Shown here in pieces: positions 35,832 to 46,905 of a DNA stretch of 64,000 nt. The notes under the pieces were generated by a model, which was given only the letters and a program-made list of their open reading frames with translations, did no database searches and was not told the DNA's origin. Within the stretch, counting starts at the first letter, position 1. The number at the start of each line of letters is the position of its first letter. This DNA comes from Seongchinamella unica (lineage in GTDB: Bacteria; Pseudomonadota; Gammaproteobacteria; Pseudomonadales; Halieaceae), in contig NZ_SMSE01000002.1 of assembly GCF_004354085.1 (NCBI RefSeq), positions 620,001 to 684,000 on the forward strand, written 5' to 3'. A program made the position numbers and the translations under genes.

Positions 35832-36309
35832 GCGAGCGCAATTCGGGGTCCTGCACGCTGTAGCGCCACAACTGGTCAAATAACTCCAGGTGCTGCTGGG
35901 TGGATGCCCGGGATTGGGGCTCGTAAAAGCCGTCGTGATCAGAGCCACCGGGCTTGAAGAGCACGCCGTCCCGGTCACGAATGACGATGGTCTGGTCGTT
36001 CCAGTCCGGGTGTTCCTTGAGGCACCTGATCTGCACCAGGCTGGGCATGCGCCTGGCCAGTTCCAGCAGTTTATGGCCGCGACCGACCAGCCCCCGGGTA
36101 TCGGCCACCAGGATTCGAACCTCAGTCTGGCGACTGCTGCGGGCGAGGGTCGACAGTGCCGCTGACAGTTCCTCACGGTCGAATGCGGCCCTGTCCAGGC
36201 GCGGGCTCAGTATGCAGATATAGCGCGAGGCGCTGCGGGCCAGCGTTACCGCCAGATCGTCGAAGGGGTGCGGATAAGCCACCCCCTGGATAAATTCTTC
36301 ATCGCTCAT
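35821..36309 (-). CDS. Uncharacterised protein, DUF7931-like
   Basis: 162 residues, function unknown. The sequence has a predicted alpha/beta layout: VTLARSASRYICILSPRLD (about 22-40), V-R-I-L-V-A-D-T-R-G-L-V-G-R-G-H-K-L-L-E-L-A-R (about 64-86), and T-I-V-I-R-D-R-D-G-V-L-F-K-P-G (about 107-121). The G-x-G-H-x-L-L-E-L and I-L-V-A-D stretches recall phospholipase D-fold proteins, but no HKD motif is present. Similar genes often lie beside GNAT acetyltransferases in Pseudomonas relatives, as here beside a GNAT remnant; the DUF name is from memory. Start ATG at 36309 with AGGG nearby. Confidence 0.6.
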   Translation of the reverse strand: MSDEEFIQGVAYPHPFDDLAVTLARSASRYICILSPRLDRAAFDREELSAALSTLARSSRQTEVRILVADTRGLVGRGHKLLELARRMPSLVQIRCLKEHPDWNDQTIVIRDRDGVLFKPGGSDHDGFYEPQSRASTQQHLELFDQLWRYSVQDPELRSLSV

Positions 36310-36470
36310 CAGTGCCCTGCAAACTTTTTCAATGGCTGACTACCCAGTGTAGTCCGGCGGCGTGAGATGGCCAGACCAGGGAGCCAAAAAATCCGCGCAG
36401 ATGCGCGGAAAGTCATTGTTTATCAGTTGTTTAGCGGTATCCAGGGGTATCGAAGGAGGGGGCTTTGCTG

Positions 36471-36476
36471 TATAGT
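36471..36476 (+). promoter_or_regulatory. Candidate -10 element of idh
   Basis: TATAGT at 36471-36476, 70 bp before the idh ATG, in an otherwise gene-free 236-bp gap. The -35 position (36448-36453) has no match, so an activator may be needed. Confidence 0.4.
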
Positions 36477-36545
36477 GCGCGCTGCAAAAAAAGATTAAGA
36501 GCCTACCGGTTCCCCGATTTTCCCGTATCCATCCCAGAGGAAACC

Positions 36546-38783
36546 ATGACCAGTCACAGCAGCACGATTTACTACACCCTGACCGACGAAGCACCCTCAC
36601 TGGCAACCTGCTCCCTGTTGCCCATCGTCCGCACATTCACTTCAGCCGCCGGCATTGACGTCAAGATCACTGATATCTCGCTGGCGGGCAGGATTCTTTC
36701 GGGATTCCCGGAGCGGCTGACAGCAGAGCAGCAGGTTGTTGACGGCCTCGCATTTCTCGGTGAACTCACCCAGGACCCCGATGCCAACATCATCAAACTG
36801 CCCAATATCAGCGCCTCCATTCCCCAGCTCAAAGACTGTATTGCCGAACTGCAGGGACAGGGCTACGACATCCCAGACTATCCCGAAAATCCGCAAACCG
36901 AGGAAGACAAGGATGTACAGAGCCGTTACGCCAAGGTCCTGGGCAGCGCCGTCAACCCGGTCCTGCGAGAGGGTAATTCCGACCGTCGGGCACCCAAGGC
37001 GGTAAAGGAATTCGTACGCAAGTTTCCCCATTCCATGGGGCGCTGGTCCAAGGCGTCTCGCAGTCACGCCGACTACATGCGTGACGGCGATTTTTACTCC
37101 GCCGAACAGTCCATCACCATGCAGGACGCCGGTGATGTGCGCATTGAGTTTGTCGCGGCAGACGGCTCCGTCACGGTCAAAAAGGAGTTGTCGCTGGAGC
37201 AGGGCGAAGTACTGGACAGCATGCGTATGAGTGCCCGTGCCCTGCGTGAGTTTCTCGAAGAAACCATGAACGACGCCAAGGACTCCGGCGTGATGTGGTC
37301 TCTGCACGTGAAGGCGACCATGATGAAGGTGTCTCACCCCATCGTGTTCGGCCACGCGGTTACCGTGTTCTACAAGGACCTGTTCGAGAAGTACCACGAC
37401 CTGTTTGAGGAGTTGGGTGTTAATCCCAATAACGGCCTGAGCAGTGTCTACGAGAAGATTGAATCCCTGCCGCGCTCCAAGCGCGAGGAAATCATGGAAG
37501 ACATTCACGCCTGCTACGAAGGTCGTCCGGAGCTGGCAATGGTGGACTCTGTTAAAGGTATCACCAACCTGCACGTGCCCAGCGACGTGATTGTCGATGC
37601 CTCCATGCCCGCCATGATCCGCAATGGCGGACAAATGTGGGGCCCGGACGGCAAGGCCAAGGACTGCAAGGCAGTGATGCCGGAAAGCACCTACTCAACC
37701 ATTTACCAGGAGATGATCAATTTCTGTAAAACCAACGGTGCCTTCGATCCTACCGTTTGCGGAAGTGTTCCCAACGTTGGCCTGATGGCGAAGAAGGCGG
37801 AGGAGTACGGCTCCCACGACAAGACCTTCGAGATCGACGAGTCCGGCATCATGCGTGTGGTTAGCGCCGACGGTGAAGTGCTGATGCAGCACGAGGTTGA
37901 GCCCGGCGATATCTGGCGCGCCTGCCAGACCAAGGACGAGGCGATCCGCGACTGGGTCAAGCTGGCGGTTACCCGTTCACGCCAGTCAGACACACCCGTA
38001 ATCTTCTGGCTTGATCGCAACCGTGCCCACGACATCGAACTGATCAAGAAGGTCAATGAATACCTCAAGGACCACGATACCGAGGGTCTGGATATTCGTA
38101 TCATGACCTACGTGGAAGCCATTCGTCGCAGCATGGAACGCATGATTCGCGGTCGCGATACGATTTCCGCTACCGGTAACGTCCTGCGCGACTATCTCAC
38201 CGACCTGTTCCCCATCATGGAGCTGGGCACCTCGGCCAAGATGCTGTCCATCGTGCCCATGCTCAAGGGCGGTGGTATGTACGAAACCGGTGCCGGCGGT
38301 TCCGCGCCCAAACACGTGCAGCAGCTGCAGGAAGAGAACCACCTGCGCTGGGATTCCCTGGGTGAATTCCTCGCCCTGGCGGTGTCGCTGGAGGATATGG
38401 GTATCAAGCAGAACAATGCCCGGGCGGCCCTGCTGGCTAAAACCCTGGATGAAGCCACCGGGAAATTGCTGGAAAACAACAAGTCACCCTCGCGCAAGGT
38501 GGGCGAACTGGACAACCGCGGCAGCCATTTCTATCTGGGCCTGTACTGGGCGCAGGCGCTGGCCGAGCAAAGCGAAGACGCCGAACTGGCGGCCCAGTTT
38601 GCGCCTCTGGCCCAGGCCCTTGGCGAGAACGAAGCAGCGATCGTTGGCGAACTGGAAAAAGCCCAGGGCAAGCCGGTGGAGGAAGAGGGTTACGGCTATT
38701 ACCATGCCGACCGCGCAGCGATTAAGCGAATCATGCGCCCCAGTCAAACCCTGAACGAGATCCTCGCCCAGGCCAACAGCTGA
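36546..38783 (+). CDS. idh: NADP-dependent isocitrate dehydrogenase, monomeric type
   Basis: 745-residue monomeric IDH (about 740 in the family), oxidising isocitrate to 2-oxoglutarate with NADP+. The N-terminal [28 protein letters not shown] and S-H-A-D-Y-M-R blocks, and the central M-S-H-P-I-V-F-G-H and later [10 protein letters not shown], are family specific. Start at 36546 is set by CAGAGGAAAC just upstream and the conserved [11 protein letters not shown] head; a longer frame from 36465 lies in the promoter. The window also has the dimeric icd (45572), as in Pseudomonas, where the two are adjacent. Ends at a strong terminator. Confidence 0.97.
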   Translation: MTSHSSTIYYTLTDEAPSLATCSLLPIVRTFTSAAGIDVKITDISLAGRILSGFPERLTAEQQVVDGLAFLGELTQDPDANIIKLPNISASIPQLKDCIAELQGQGYDIPDYPENPQTEEDKDVQSRYAKVLGSAVNPVLREGNSDRRAPKAVKEFVRKFPHSMGRWSKASRSHADYMRDGDFYSAEQSITMQDAGDVRIEFVAADGSVTVKKELSLEQGEVLDSMRMSARALREFLEETMNDAKDSGVMWSLHVKATMMKVSHPIVFGHAVTVFYKDLFEKYHDLFEELGVNPNNGLSSVYEKIESLPRSKREEIMEDIHACYEGRPELAMVDSVKGITNLHVPSDVIVDASMPAMIRNGGQMWGPDGKAKDCKAVMPESTYSTIYQEMINFCKTNGAFDPTVCGSVPNVGLMAKKAEEYGSHDKTFEIDESGIMRVVSADGEVLMQHEVEPGDIWRACQTKDEAIRDWVKLAVTRSRQSDTPVIFWLDRNRAHDIELIKKVNEYLKDHDTEGLDIRIMTYVEAIRRSMERMIRGRDTISATGNVLRDYLTDLFPIMELGTSAKMLSIVPMLKGGGMYETGAGGSAPKHVQQLQEENHLRWDSLGEFLALAVSLEDMGIKQNNARAALLAKTLDEATGKLLENNKSPSRKVGELDNRGSHFYLGLYWAQALAEQSEDAELAAQFAPLAQALGENEAAIVGELEKAQGKPVEEEGYGYYHADRAAIKRIMRPSQTLNEILAQANS

Positions 38784-38800
38784 TCGCCTGAAGGACCCAT

Positions 38801-38835
38801 AAAGGCAGCCTGGTGGGTGCAGGCTGCCTTTTTTT
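38801..38835 (+). terminator. Rho-independent terminator of idh
   Basis: Perfect 12-bp stem (AAAGGCAGCCTG 38801-38812, CAGGCTGCCTTT 38820-38831) with a 7-nt loop and seven T residues (38829-38835), 18 bp after the idh stop. Textbook intrinsic terminator. Confidence 0.95.
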
Positions 38836-39040
38836 GTCCCCAGCCAGCCCCATCCCCGTCATAAAATTCTCCCCACGAGGACGGTGGTCCGGCATGCCGA
38901 GATTCAGTGGCTGCTATGGGGCTGCGAATTCAACCAGTCAGCGCAACACATGTATCGAATCAAGCATCTTCACCCTCTACCGCATCGTGGAAAAGTGGCT
39001 TTGTTTAAGCAAAAACAGCGATAAATACAGCCCCAAACGC

Positions 39041-39069
39041 TTGCGAAGCTGGATGTCCGCCACTACACT
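39041..39069 (+). promoter_or_regulatory. Candidate promoter of the HNH nuclease remnant
   Basis: TTGCGA (39041-39046), 17 bp, TACACT (39064-39069), ending 2 bp before the LexA box. The predicted start (about 39075) falls inside that box, which is the standard arrangement for LexA repression. Confidence 0.5.
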
Positions 39070-39071
39070 AA

Positions 39072-39091
39072 TACTGTACATACGTACAGTA
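39072..39091. promoter_or_regulatory. LexA (SOS) box
   Basis: Perfect 20-bp palindrome TACTGTACATACGTACAGTA, with the obligatory CTGT-N8-ACAG core (39074-39077 and 39086-39089) of gammaproteobacterial LexA sites and the flanking TA pairs. It lies 20 bp before the ATG at 39111. Only site of this quality seen in the window. Confidence 0.85.
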
Positions 39092-39110
39092 TTTAGCAGA
39101 GATCCTAACC

Positions 39111-40091
39111 ATGACCAATCTCGCCCTCGCTGCACTCCCCACCGAACTCGCATCCGACCAGGACCTGGCCGATCGCATCACCTTGCTGGCCGGCCAGATC
39201 AATGCCGCCAACCACCGCCTGTTAAAACTGATCGCGGAATTCAACCGGCGCAGGGGCTGGAGTGGTGATGGCACGGTGCGCTCCTGTGCCCATTGGTTGA
39301 ACTGGAAATAGCGATTCCAGCAATTACTCACCCATACCCGGGCTGATGCCCTGGTAGCAATGAGCGAGCATTTCCTGGCGACTTACACCAGGGATGGAGA
39401 GCACCGGGGACTAAAAGGCAGCGAACGCTGCCAGGTGATCTTGCACGTGGATATAAACACCCTGCGGCACAACAGCAAGGGGACTGATTGCGCCCATGAG
39501 CACTGCCACCTCGATGATAAGTCCTGGCTCACCCCCGACACGGCCCGACGGCTGGCCTGTGATGCCAGCCTGGTTACCCTGCTGGAGGACGAAAACGGCG
39601 AGGTACTCAATATCGGTCGCCGCAGCCGCACGGTACCTGCGCATATCGGCCGGGCATTAAAAGCGCGCGATAAAACCTGTCGTTTTCCGGGCTGCTGTGA
39701 GTCCCGTTATGTTGATTTCCACCATATCCAGCACTGGGCCGATGGCGGTGAGACCAGCCTGGACAACCTCGTCACCCTGTGTCGCTACCACCACCGGCAA
39801 TTACACAACGGTTGCTATTCCATCAGCGTGAATACCAACAGGCGTAAAGCCCGGTTGGCGTTCTTAACGCCCTCAGGCGATCAAATTGAAAGCAGCGTTT
39901 ATCCCCAGTTTCCCAGCGATTCCGCGGAATCGTCCGCGAAGGCCTTGAACCGTATCGCGCCCGGGGTCGATTCAGGCACTGCTGTCACCGGCTGGCGGGG
40001 AGAGGCTTGCGACTACGGCATGGTGATAGATGCCTTGCTGTGGCGTGGTGGCGGTGGCAATTCCACTAATACTGTGTGTCACTCCACATAA
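39111..40091 (+). pseudogene. DUF222-HNH endonuclease, internally deleted and interrupted by a stop
   Basis: One reading frame carries both ends of a DUF222/HNH (13E12-type) nuclease. The head (MTNLALAALPTELAS... R-S-C-A-H-W-L-N-W-K) ends at TAG 39309-39311. In the same frame the gene goes on with T-R-A-D-A-L-V-A-M-S-E-H-F-L-A, N-I-G-R-R-S-R-T-V-P and a complete HNH domain: C-R-F-P-G-C, F-H-H-I-Q-H-W, N-L-V-T-L-C-R-Y-H-H. Complete relatives have about 190-200 residues of DUF222 between W-L-N-W-K and R-A-D-A, so most of DUF222 is gone and a stop codon marks the junction. An ATG at 39360 could start a 243-residue HNH protein, but without a clear ribosome site. The end overlaps roxA by 13 bp, tail to tail. 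Confidence 0.8.
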
Positions 40092-41206
40092 ATACACCCG
40101 GATTCCAGCAGGTAGTGCAGCCACTGCATGCCCTGTGGATTACCGGTGGCTGAGGTCAGCTGATCGCCCGCCAGCAGCCCGTGCTCACACAGCGCGATCT
40201 GCAGCGGCAGCAGGGCATCTGAAAATACTCCACTGTCACCATTGGCAAACACCACCAGGGTGTTTTCCTCGTGCTGCCAGGCGAGCTTTGCCGCCGGGTT
40301 GAGGCAAACGCGAAGCGGCGCGTCGGCCAGTATCGCCCGGGCTTCGGCCAGGTCATCGTCATCGGGGAAGTGCTCGTATCGCGGCTCTGTGACCAGTTCG
40401 CCGAACCAGTGGTTTCCGCTTGCCTCATCCAAAGCCGCCTGGACCTGTGCGGCCACACGCTCCAGGTCCCGGGGCCGGATCTCGCCGGCTCGGGTCACTG
40501 TTTCAAGACCTGCATCGTGATAGAACCGCTCGGGCTCCAGGCTGGCCAGCAACTGGTCAGTAAAGCGGGACACCAGTTCGCTGATCCTCGGAGCGCGAAA
40601 GCCGATGGAGAACGTGGTGCACTCACCCCGGGCGATGCCCCAATGCGCAATGCCGGGAGGCACATAGAGTATGTCGCCCGGGTTTAGCAGGTATTCCTGC
40701 TCCTGCTCGAAGTTCTGCAGAATTCGCAGTTCATCGTGGGGGAGTAACGGGCTATCGGCGTCACAGAACTGGCCAAGCCGCCACAGTCGCTGGCCCTCAC
40801 CCTGGAGCAGGAACACATCGTAGTTGTCGTAATGGGGGCCGACGCTGCCACCGTCGCTGGCATAGCTGACCATCACGTCATCAACCCGCCAGCTGGGAAT
40901 GAAGTCCACCAGCTGGCGAAGCCGCGCGATCTCAGGAATATAGTGGTCGACGGCCTGCACCAGCAGGGTCCAGGGAGCGTCACGCTGGAAGTCGGCCTCT
41001 GCGAAGGGGCCGTGCTGTAGTATCCAGTCGGGCCCGCACTGCTCGATGATGCGGGATTCAATGCCCTCTTCCATGGCCAGGCCGGCCAACTCGTTGGCAT
41101 CAATGGGTGGGGAGAAACCCGGCAGGGCCCCGGGCAGGAGCAGTGGCTTACGCTGCCAGTGGCGGGCCAGAAACGCTTCCTTGTCGATCTGCAGTTCCTG
41201 GCCCAT
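40079..41206 (-). CDS. roxA: Ribosomal protein uL16 arginine hydroxylase RoxA (YcfD)
   Basis: 375-residue JmjC-type Fe(II)/2-oxoglutarate oxygenase that hydroxylates Arg81 of ribosomal protein uL16. Iron ligands are in P-H-Y-D-N-Y-D (His125, Asp127) and A-H-W-G (His188), at nearly the same positions as in E. coli YcfD (373 residues). The head (H-W-Q-R-K-P-L-L-L-P-G-A) is typical. Last gene of the rluE-to-roxA operon, 3 bp after purB; the same pairing with purB is seen in Pseudomonas. Confidence 0.93.
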   Translation of the reverse strand: MGQELQIDKEAFLARHWQRKPLLLPGALPGFSPPIDANELAGLAMEEGIESRIIEQCGPDWILQHGPFAEADFQRDAPWTLLVQAVDHYIPEIARLRQLVDFIPSWRVDDVMVSYASDGGSVGPHYDNYDVFLLQGEGQRLWRLGQFCDADSPLLPHDELRILQNFEQEQEYLLNPGDILYVPPGIAHWGIARGECTTFSIGFRAPRISELVSRFTDQLLASLEPERFYHDAGLETVTRAGEIRPRDLERVAAQVQAALDEASGNHWFGELVTEPRYEHFPDDDDLAEARAILADAPLRVCLNPAAKLAWQHEENTLVVFANGDSGVFSDALLPLQIALCEHGLLAGDQLTSATGNPQGMQWLHYLLESGCIYVE

Positions 41207-41209
41207 GGT

Positions 41210-42601
<1,392 letters not shown>

Positions 42602-42620
42602 TTATCGGAGGGAGCGGATT

Positions 42621-43262
42621 TTACACCACGGGAAGGTTACGCGACAGGTTCTGGCTGATTTCCAGGATACGCCTGCGTTCAAATAGCAGGCGCCAGCGCC
42701 GGCCACCCAGCTGGCGCCAGAGGAAGGCAGAGCGGATACCCGCCAGTAGCAGGGCACGGATAATGTCGGCGTTGAGCTTGTCCTGCAAATGCTGGGCGCT
42801 GCCGCTGACTTTGATGCGAAATCGCAACTTGCTGAGGGTGTCCTGGTAAATGCCGGAGACGCTGTGGCAGATATCATTGACGTGCCCGGCGAAGTGCTCC
42901 GCCTTGAAACTGGTGTGTTGCAGGCGTGAGTGCACCACCGACATCATTTCGCTGCTGGCGGCGAACTTGCGCTCGAGGTAGAGCATGTTGAATACATAGC
43001 GCACCACCTCACGATTCTCATCCGCCTGGCGGCTGGCCAGCATGGCGCTGAGATTGTTGAGACCCAGTTTTACCCCGGCAAGCCCACCGTAGATGGCGGC
43101 GACATTTTCCGCATCGAACTCGAACAGGCTGTGAATGCTCGGTTCCAGAAATTCGATCGGGTAACTGCCGGTACGTGAAACCTGGTCCACCAGGCGCGCC
43201 GCCTGGGCGACGCCCGCCAGGGCGATGGTCTGCTGTTCCAGTGGGGAAAATTCTCGGCTCAT
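42621..43262 (-). CDS. hflD: HflD, lysogenization/CII regulator homologue
   Basis: 213-residue, mostly helical, membrane-associated protein always found between mnmA and purB. Seen: Q-T-I-A-L-A-G-V-A-Q-A-A-R-L-V near the start, Y-G-G-L-A-G-V-K-L-G-L, V-V-R-Y-V-F-N-M-L-Y-L-E-R-K-F (about 85-99), and a basic C-terminal third with R-A-L-L-L-A-G-I-R-S-A-F-L-W-R-Q-L-G-G-R-R-W. In E. coli it sequesters phage lambda CII; its native cell function is unclear. Start overlaps nothing but follows directly on the mnmA stop (TGA then ATG). Confidence 0.93.
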   Translation of the reverse strand: MSREFSPLEQQTIALAGVAQAARLVDQVSRTGSYPIEFLEPSIHSLFEFDAENVAAIYGGLAGVKLGLNNLSAMLASRQADENREVVRYVFNMLYLERKFAASSEMMSVVHSRLQHTSFKAEHFAGHVNDICHSVSGIYQDTLSKLRFRIKVSGSAQHLQDKLNADIIRALLLAGIRSAFLWRQLGGRRWRLLFERRRILEISQNLSRNLPVV

Positions 43263-44354
43263 TCAGGCGGTCTGCTCTATTACGCCGCCACCCAGGCAGA
43301 CATCGCCCTGGTAAAAGACGACTGATTGTCCAGGGGTCACGGCACGCTGTGGTTGCTCAAAAGCCACGTTATAGCCATGACTTTCCCGGGTGATGGTGCA
43401 GGCCTGGTCCTGCTGGCGGTAGCGGACCTTGGCGTTACAGTTCAGTGGTAGCGCCGGGGGCTCGCCGGCCACCCAGAATACTTCACCGGTGCTCAGCGTG
43501 CGCTTGAACAGGGCGGGGTGGTCGTTGCCCTGGGCGACCAGCAGCACATTGTTGTCCAGGTCCTTGTCCACCACATACCAGGGTGCGTCAGAGTGATTGG
43601 CCAGACCACCAATGCCCAGGCCCTGGCGCTGACCGATGGTGTGGTACATCAGTCCCTGGTGTTGGCCCAGGAGGTCTCCGTCCAGGCTGTGGATTTCACC
43701 CGGCTGGGCGGGCAGGTACTGTTGCAGAAAATCGCTGAAGCGCCGCTCGCCAATGAAGCAAATGCCGGTGGAGTCTTTTTTCTTTGCCGTGGCCAGCTGG
43801 TATTTTTCGGCCAGTGCACGCACCTCCGGTTTTTCAATTTCGCCAATCGGGAACAGGGTTTTCTCCAGTTCCTGGTGGCCGACCGCGTGCAGGAAGTAAC
43901 TCTGGTCCTTGTTCGGGTCCAGTCCCTTAAGCAGGGTCGCCTTGCCGTCGGATTCACCCCGACGGGTGTAGTGGCCGGTGGCGATCAGGTCGGCACCGAG
44001 CATCAGCGCATATTCAAGGAAGGCCTTGAACTTGATTTCACGGTTACAGAGGATATCGGGGTTGGGTGTGCGACCGGCCCGGTATTCCTCCAGGAAGTGT
44101 TCGAACACATTGTCCCAGTATTCTGCGGCGAAGTTGGCGCCGTGCAACTTGATACCGAGTTTGTCGGCCACCGCTTGGGCATCGGCGAAGTCTTCCTTCG
44201 CCGTGCAGTATTCCGTGCCATCGTCCTCCTCCCAGTTTTTCATAAACAGGCCCTCCACGGCGTAACCCTGCTCCTTCAGCAGCAGGGCAGAGACCGAGGA
44301 GTCGACACCGCCGGACATGCCGACGATGACCTTGTTAGAAGCGTTCAGGCTCAT
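43263..44354 (-). CDS. mnmA: tRNA-specific 2-thiouridylase MnmA
   Basis: 363-residue enzyme that adds sulfur to U34 of tRNA-Lys, Glu and Gln. The ATP-pyrophosphatase loop S-G-G-V-D-S-S is at 14-20; the catalytic cysteine pair is in P-D-I-L-C-N (about 102) and T-G-I-C-F-I-G (about 200). F-M-K-N-W-E-E-D-D and a final beta-barrel region are typical. The start overlaps the 3' end of nudJ by 20 bp; the stop abuts hflD. Sulfur comes from the Tus relay, which is not encoded here. Confidence 0.97.
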   Translation of the reverse strand: MSLNASNKVIVGMSGGVDSSVSALLLKEQGYAVEGLFMKNWEEDDGTEYCTAKEDFADAQAVADKLGIKLHGANFAAEYWDNVFEHFLEEYRAGRTPNPDILCNREIKFKAFLEYALMLGADLIATGHYTRRGESDGKATLLKGLDPNKDQSYFLHAVGHQELEKTLFPIGEIEKPEVRALAEKYQLATAKKKDSTGICFIGERRFSDFLQQYLPAQPGEIHSLDGDLLGQHQGLMYHTIGQRQGLGIGGLANHSDAPWYVVDKDLDNNVLLVAQGNDHPALFKRTLSTGEVFWVAGEPPALPLNCNAKVRYRQQDQACTITRESHGYNVAFEQPQRAVTPGQSVVFYQGDVCLGGGVIEQTA

Positions 44355-44808
44355 CGATGTAGATCAGTTCCAGAGGATAGCGATGGCCCTGGCGATACTG
44401 CTCTATCGTGGGCAGTACCAGGGGGCTGCGCATTCTAGCAGAGTTGGCCAGAATTTCATCGTAAGTCATCCAGTGCACGGCATGGATATCTGGGTCCAGC
44501 AGCGCATTTTCAAGTGCCCTGACCGGGCGGGCAGCGAAACTGGTCCGGTAGTAGGTAATGCCGTTCGGTGCGGTTGCCAGCGACACGCCGACCACCCCGG
44601 TCAGGGCCACTTCCCAACCGGTTTCCTCCCGGGTCTCCCTCAGGGCCGCGTCCACCAGCCGTTCGCCGGGATCCAGGTGGCCGGCGGGCTGGTTGAATAC
44701 CAGGCCGCCGGAGAGAGCATCGTGTTCTTCCACCATCAGGTAGCGGCCGTCATGCTCGACCACCGTGGCGACAGTGACATGGGGTGGCCAGGGGGCTGCT
44801 CTGCTCAT
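44335..44808 (-). CDS. nudJ: Nudix hydrolase NudJ
   Basis: 157-residue Nudix phosphatase of the NudJ (YmfB) type, known to remove phosphate from thiamin and nucleoside pyrophosphates. Nudix box: [22 protein letters not shown] (split reading about 42-63) preceded by N-Q-P-A, the NudJ context. Placed between rluE and mnmA exactly as in E. coli. Start overlaps the rluE stop by 4 bp (ATGA) and the end overlaps mnmA. Confidence 0.93.
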   Translation of the reverse strand: MSRAAPWPPHVTVATVVEHDGRYLMVEEHDALSGGLVFNQPAGHLDPGERLVDAALRETREETGWEVALTGVVGVSLATAPNGITYYRTSFAARPVRALENALLDPDIHAVHWMTYDEILANSARMRSPLVLPTIEQYRQGHRYPLELIYIDEPERF

Positions 44809-45401
44809 CTGCGTTTCCTGTGTCTGCGGTTGGTCTTCCCTTCTGCTGGCCTGCCTGCCAGATGGACGGTTTCCCGGCGATATTCCCCCGGCGCCAGCCC
44901 TGCCAGCGACCAGTCACCGATGCGCGAACGCACCAGGCGCAGGGTTGGAAAGCCCACCGCGGCCGTCATGCGCCGGACCTGCCTGTTGCGCCCCTCGCGG
45001 ATAGAGAGTTCCAGCCAGCTGTCGGGAACCGATTTTCGCTCCCGAACCGGTGGCGTGCGTGGCCACAATGCCGGCGCTTCGATCCGCCGGACCCGGGCGG
45101 GCAGGGTGGTGCCGTCCTTGAGTTCTACGCCCGTCGCCAGCGAGTCCAGGGCGGCCTGGTCAATATCACCTTCGACCTGGACCAGGTAGGTTTTCCACAG
45201 TTTGTGGCGGGGATTGGCGATCTGCTGCTGCAATTGGCCGTTGTCGGTCAGTAGCAGAAGGCCTTCGCTATCGTAGTCGAGACGTCCGGCAGCCTTATAA
45301 CCCGGTAGCTGCAGGTAGTCCGCCAGGGTGCTCCGGCCATCCGGGTCGGTAAACTGGCTCAGTACCTGGAAAGGTTTGTTAAAGAGGATGATCGTTGCCA
45401 C
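44805..45401 (-). CDS. rluE: 23S rRNA pseudouridine(2457) synthase RluE
   Basis: 198-residue RsuA-family pseudouridine synthase that modifies U2457 of 23S rRNA. The catalytic aspartate is in A-G-R-L-D-Y-D-S-E-G-L-L-L-L-T (about 39-53), and the family's K-T-Y-L-V-Q-V-E-G and E-G-R-N-R-Q-V-R-R-M blocks follow. It lacks the N-terminal S4 domain, as RluE does. GTG start at 45401, divergent from icd (170 bp between starts). First gene of the six-gene operon ending in roxA. Confidence 0.93.
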   Translation of the reverse strand: MATIILFNKPFQVLSQFTDPDGRSTLADYLQLPGYKAAGRLDYDSEGLLLLTDNGQLQQQIANPRHKLWKTYLVQVEGDIDQAALDSLATGVELKDGTTLPARVRRIEAPALWPRTPPVRERKSVPDSWLELSIREGRNRQVRRMTAAVGFPTLRLVRSRIGDWSLAGLAPGEYRRETVHLAGRPAEGKTNRRHRKRR

Positions 45402-45490
45402 GGTGAGGTGGGGTTCCCTGTTGTTTGCCGGAACGACTCCCTGTCCCCGCGGCGCTGCTGACGCTGCACAGGAGAGGAGGCGTCCTCATC

Positions 45491-45499
45491 TGCTATACT
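45491..45499 (+). promoter_or_regulatory. Extended -10 promoter of icd
   Basis: TGCTATACT: TATACT at 45494-45499 with the TGn extension directly before it. No -35 match at 17 bp, as is usual for extended -10 promoters. The leader would be about 65 nt. Confidence 0.55.
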
Positions 45500-45571
45500 T
45501 CTGCCGTTTTAGCGGGCATCCTCGCGGATGCCCTAAACAATCCCCGAACCCAGCAGCAGTGGAGTACAAGT

Positions 45572-46825
45572 ATGGGCTACAAGCATATTCAGGTCCCGTC
45601 CGAGGGCGAAAAAATCACCGTTAACGCGGACCACAGCCTGACCGTTCCAGACAATCCTATCATTCCTTACATCGAAGGTGACGGCATAGGAGTGGATATC
45701 AGTCCGGTGATGATTGACGTCGTGAATGCCGCCGTGGAAAAGGCCTACGGGGGTGAGAAAAAGATCTCCTGGATGGAGATCTACACCGGTGAAAAGGCTG
45801 CCGAGCTCTACGATGGTGACTGGTTCCCGGAAGAAACCCTGGACGCCATCAAGGCCTATTCGGTGGCGATCAAGGGCCCCCTGACCACGCCGGTGGGGGG
45901 AGGCTTCCGTTCACTGAATGTGGCCCTGCGCCAGGAACTGGATCTCTACACCTGTCTGCGGCCCGTGCGCTGGTTTGAGGGCGTGCCCTCGCCAGTGAAA
46001 GACCCCGGCGCCTGTAACATGGTGATTTTCAGGGAAAATTCGGAGGACATCTACGCCGGTATCGAGTACCAGGCGGGCTCCGATGACGCGCAGAAGGTGG
46101 TGGATTTCATCATCAACGAAATGGGCGCGACCAAAATCCGCTTCCCGCAGAATGTGGGCATCGGCATTAAACCAGTCTCGGAAGAGGGTACCAAGCGCCT
46201 GGTTCGCAAAGCGATCCAGTACGCCATTGACCAGGACCTTCCCTCTGTGACCCTGGTGCACAAAGGCAATATCATGAAGTTCACCGAGGGCGCCTTCCGC
46301 GACTGGGGCTACGAGCTGGCGCAGGAAGAATTCGGCGGTAAACTGCTGGACGGTGGCCCCTGGGTGACCCTGAACAACCCCAATACCGGCAGGGAGATCA
46401 TCGTCAAGGACGTGATTGCCGATGCCATGCTGCAGCAGGTGCTGACCCGCCCGAAAGAGTACAGCGTGGTGGCCACCCTGAACCTCAATGGCGACTACCT
46501 GTCGGATGCGCTGGCCGCCCAGGTGGGGGGCATCGGTATCGCGCCGGGCGCCAACCTGTCTGACACCATCGCGCTGTTTGAAGCCACCCACGGTACCGCG
46601 CCCAAGTACGCGGGCCAGGACAAGGTCAATCCGGGATCGCTGATTCTCTCCGCGGAAATGATGCTTCGCCACATGGGCTGGAATGAAGCCGCCGACCTGA
46701 TCATCAATGGTATGAACGGCGCCATCCAGGCCGGTACGGTCACCTATGACTTCGAGCGCCTGATGGAGGGTGCAACCCTGTTGAGCTGCTCGGACTTCGG
46801 CAAGGCCATGGTCAAGGCCATGTAG
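45572..46825 (+). CDS. icd: NADP-dependent isocitrate dehydrogenase, dimeric type
   Basis: 417-residue TCA-cycle enzyme (416 in E. coli). Seen: [10 protein letters not shown] near 29-38, [25 protein letters not shown] (the Ser of R-S-L-N-V is the residue phosphorylated by AceK in E. coli), [13 protein letters not shown], and the NADP site block [14 protein letters not shown]. Start at 45572 (MGYKHIQVP) has GGAG 7 nt upstream; the longer frame from 45425 covers the promoter. The icd product and the monomeric Idh (36546) catalyse the same reaction. Confidence 0.97.
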   Translation: MGYKHIQVPSEGEKITVNADHSLTVPDNPIIPYIEGDGIGVDISPVMIDVVNAAVEKAYGGEKKISWMEIYTGEKAAELYDGDWFPEETLDAIKAYSVAIKGPLTTPVGGGFRSLNVALRQELDLYTCLRPVRWFEGVPSPVKDPGACNMVIFRENSEDIYAGIEYQAGSDDAQKVVDFIINEMGATKIRFPQNVGIGIKPVSEEGTKRLVRKAIQYAIDQDLPSVTLVHKGNIMKFTEGAFRDWGYELAQEEFGGKLLDGGPWVTLNNPNTGREIIVKDVIADAMLQQVLTRPKEYSVVATLNLNGDYLSDALAAQVGGIGIAPGANLSDTIALFEATHGTAPKYAGQDKVNPGSLILSAEMMLRHMGWNEAADLIINGMNGAIQAGTVTYDFERLMEGATLLSCSDFGKAMVKAM

Positions 46826-46850
46826 TCCAGCCACCGGCTCCACAGTCTAC

Positions 46851-46879
46851 GGCTCACGGGGGACCGTGGGCCTTTATTT
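46851..46879 (+). terminator. Rho-independent terminator of icd
   Basis: GGCTCACGG (46851-46859), loop GGGA, CCGTGGGCC (46864-46872): a 9-bp stem with one G-T pair, then TTTATTT (46873-46879), 25 bp after the icd stop. Confidence 0.85.
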
Positions 46880-46905
46880 GCATTGGAGAGGGAAGGCTGG
46901 GTTCT

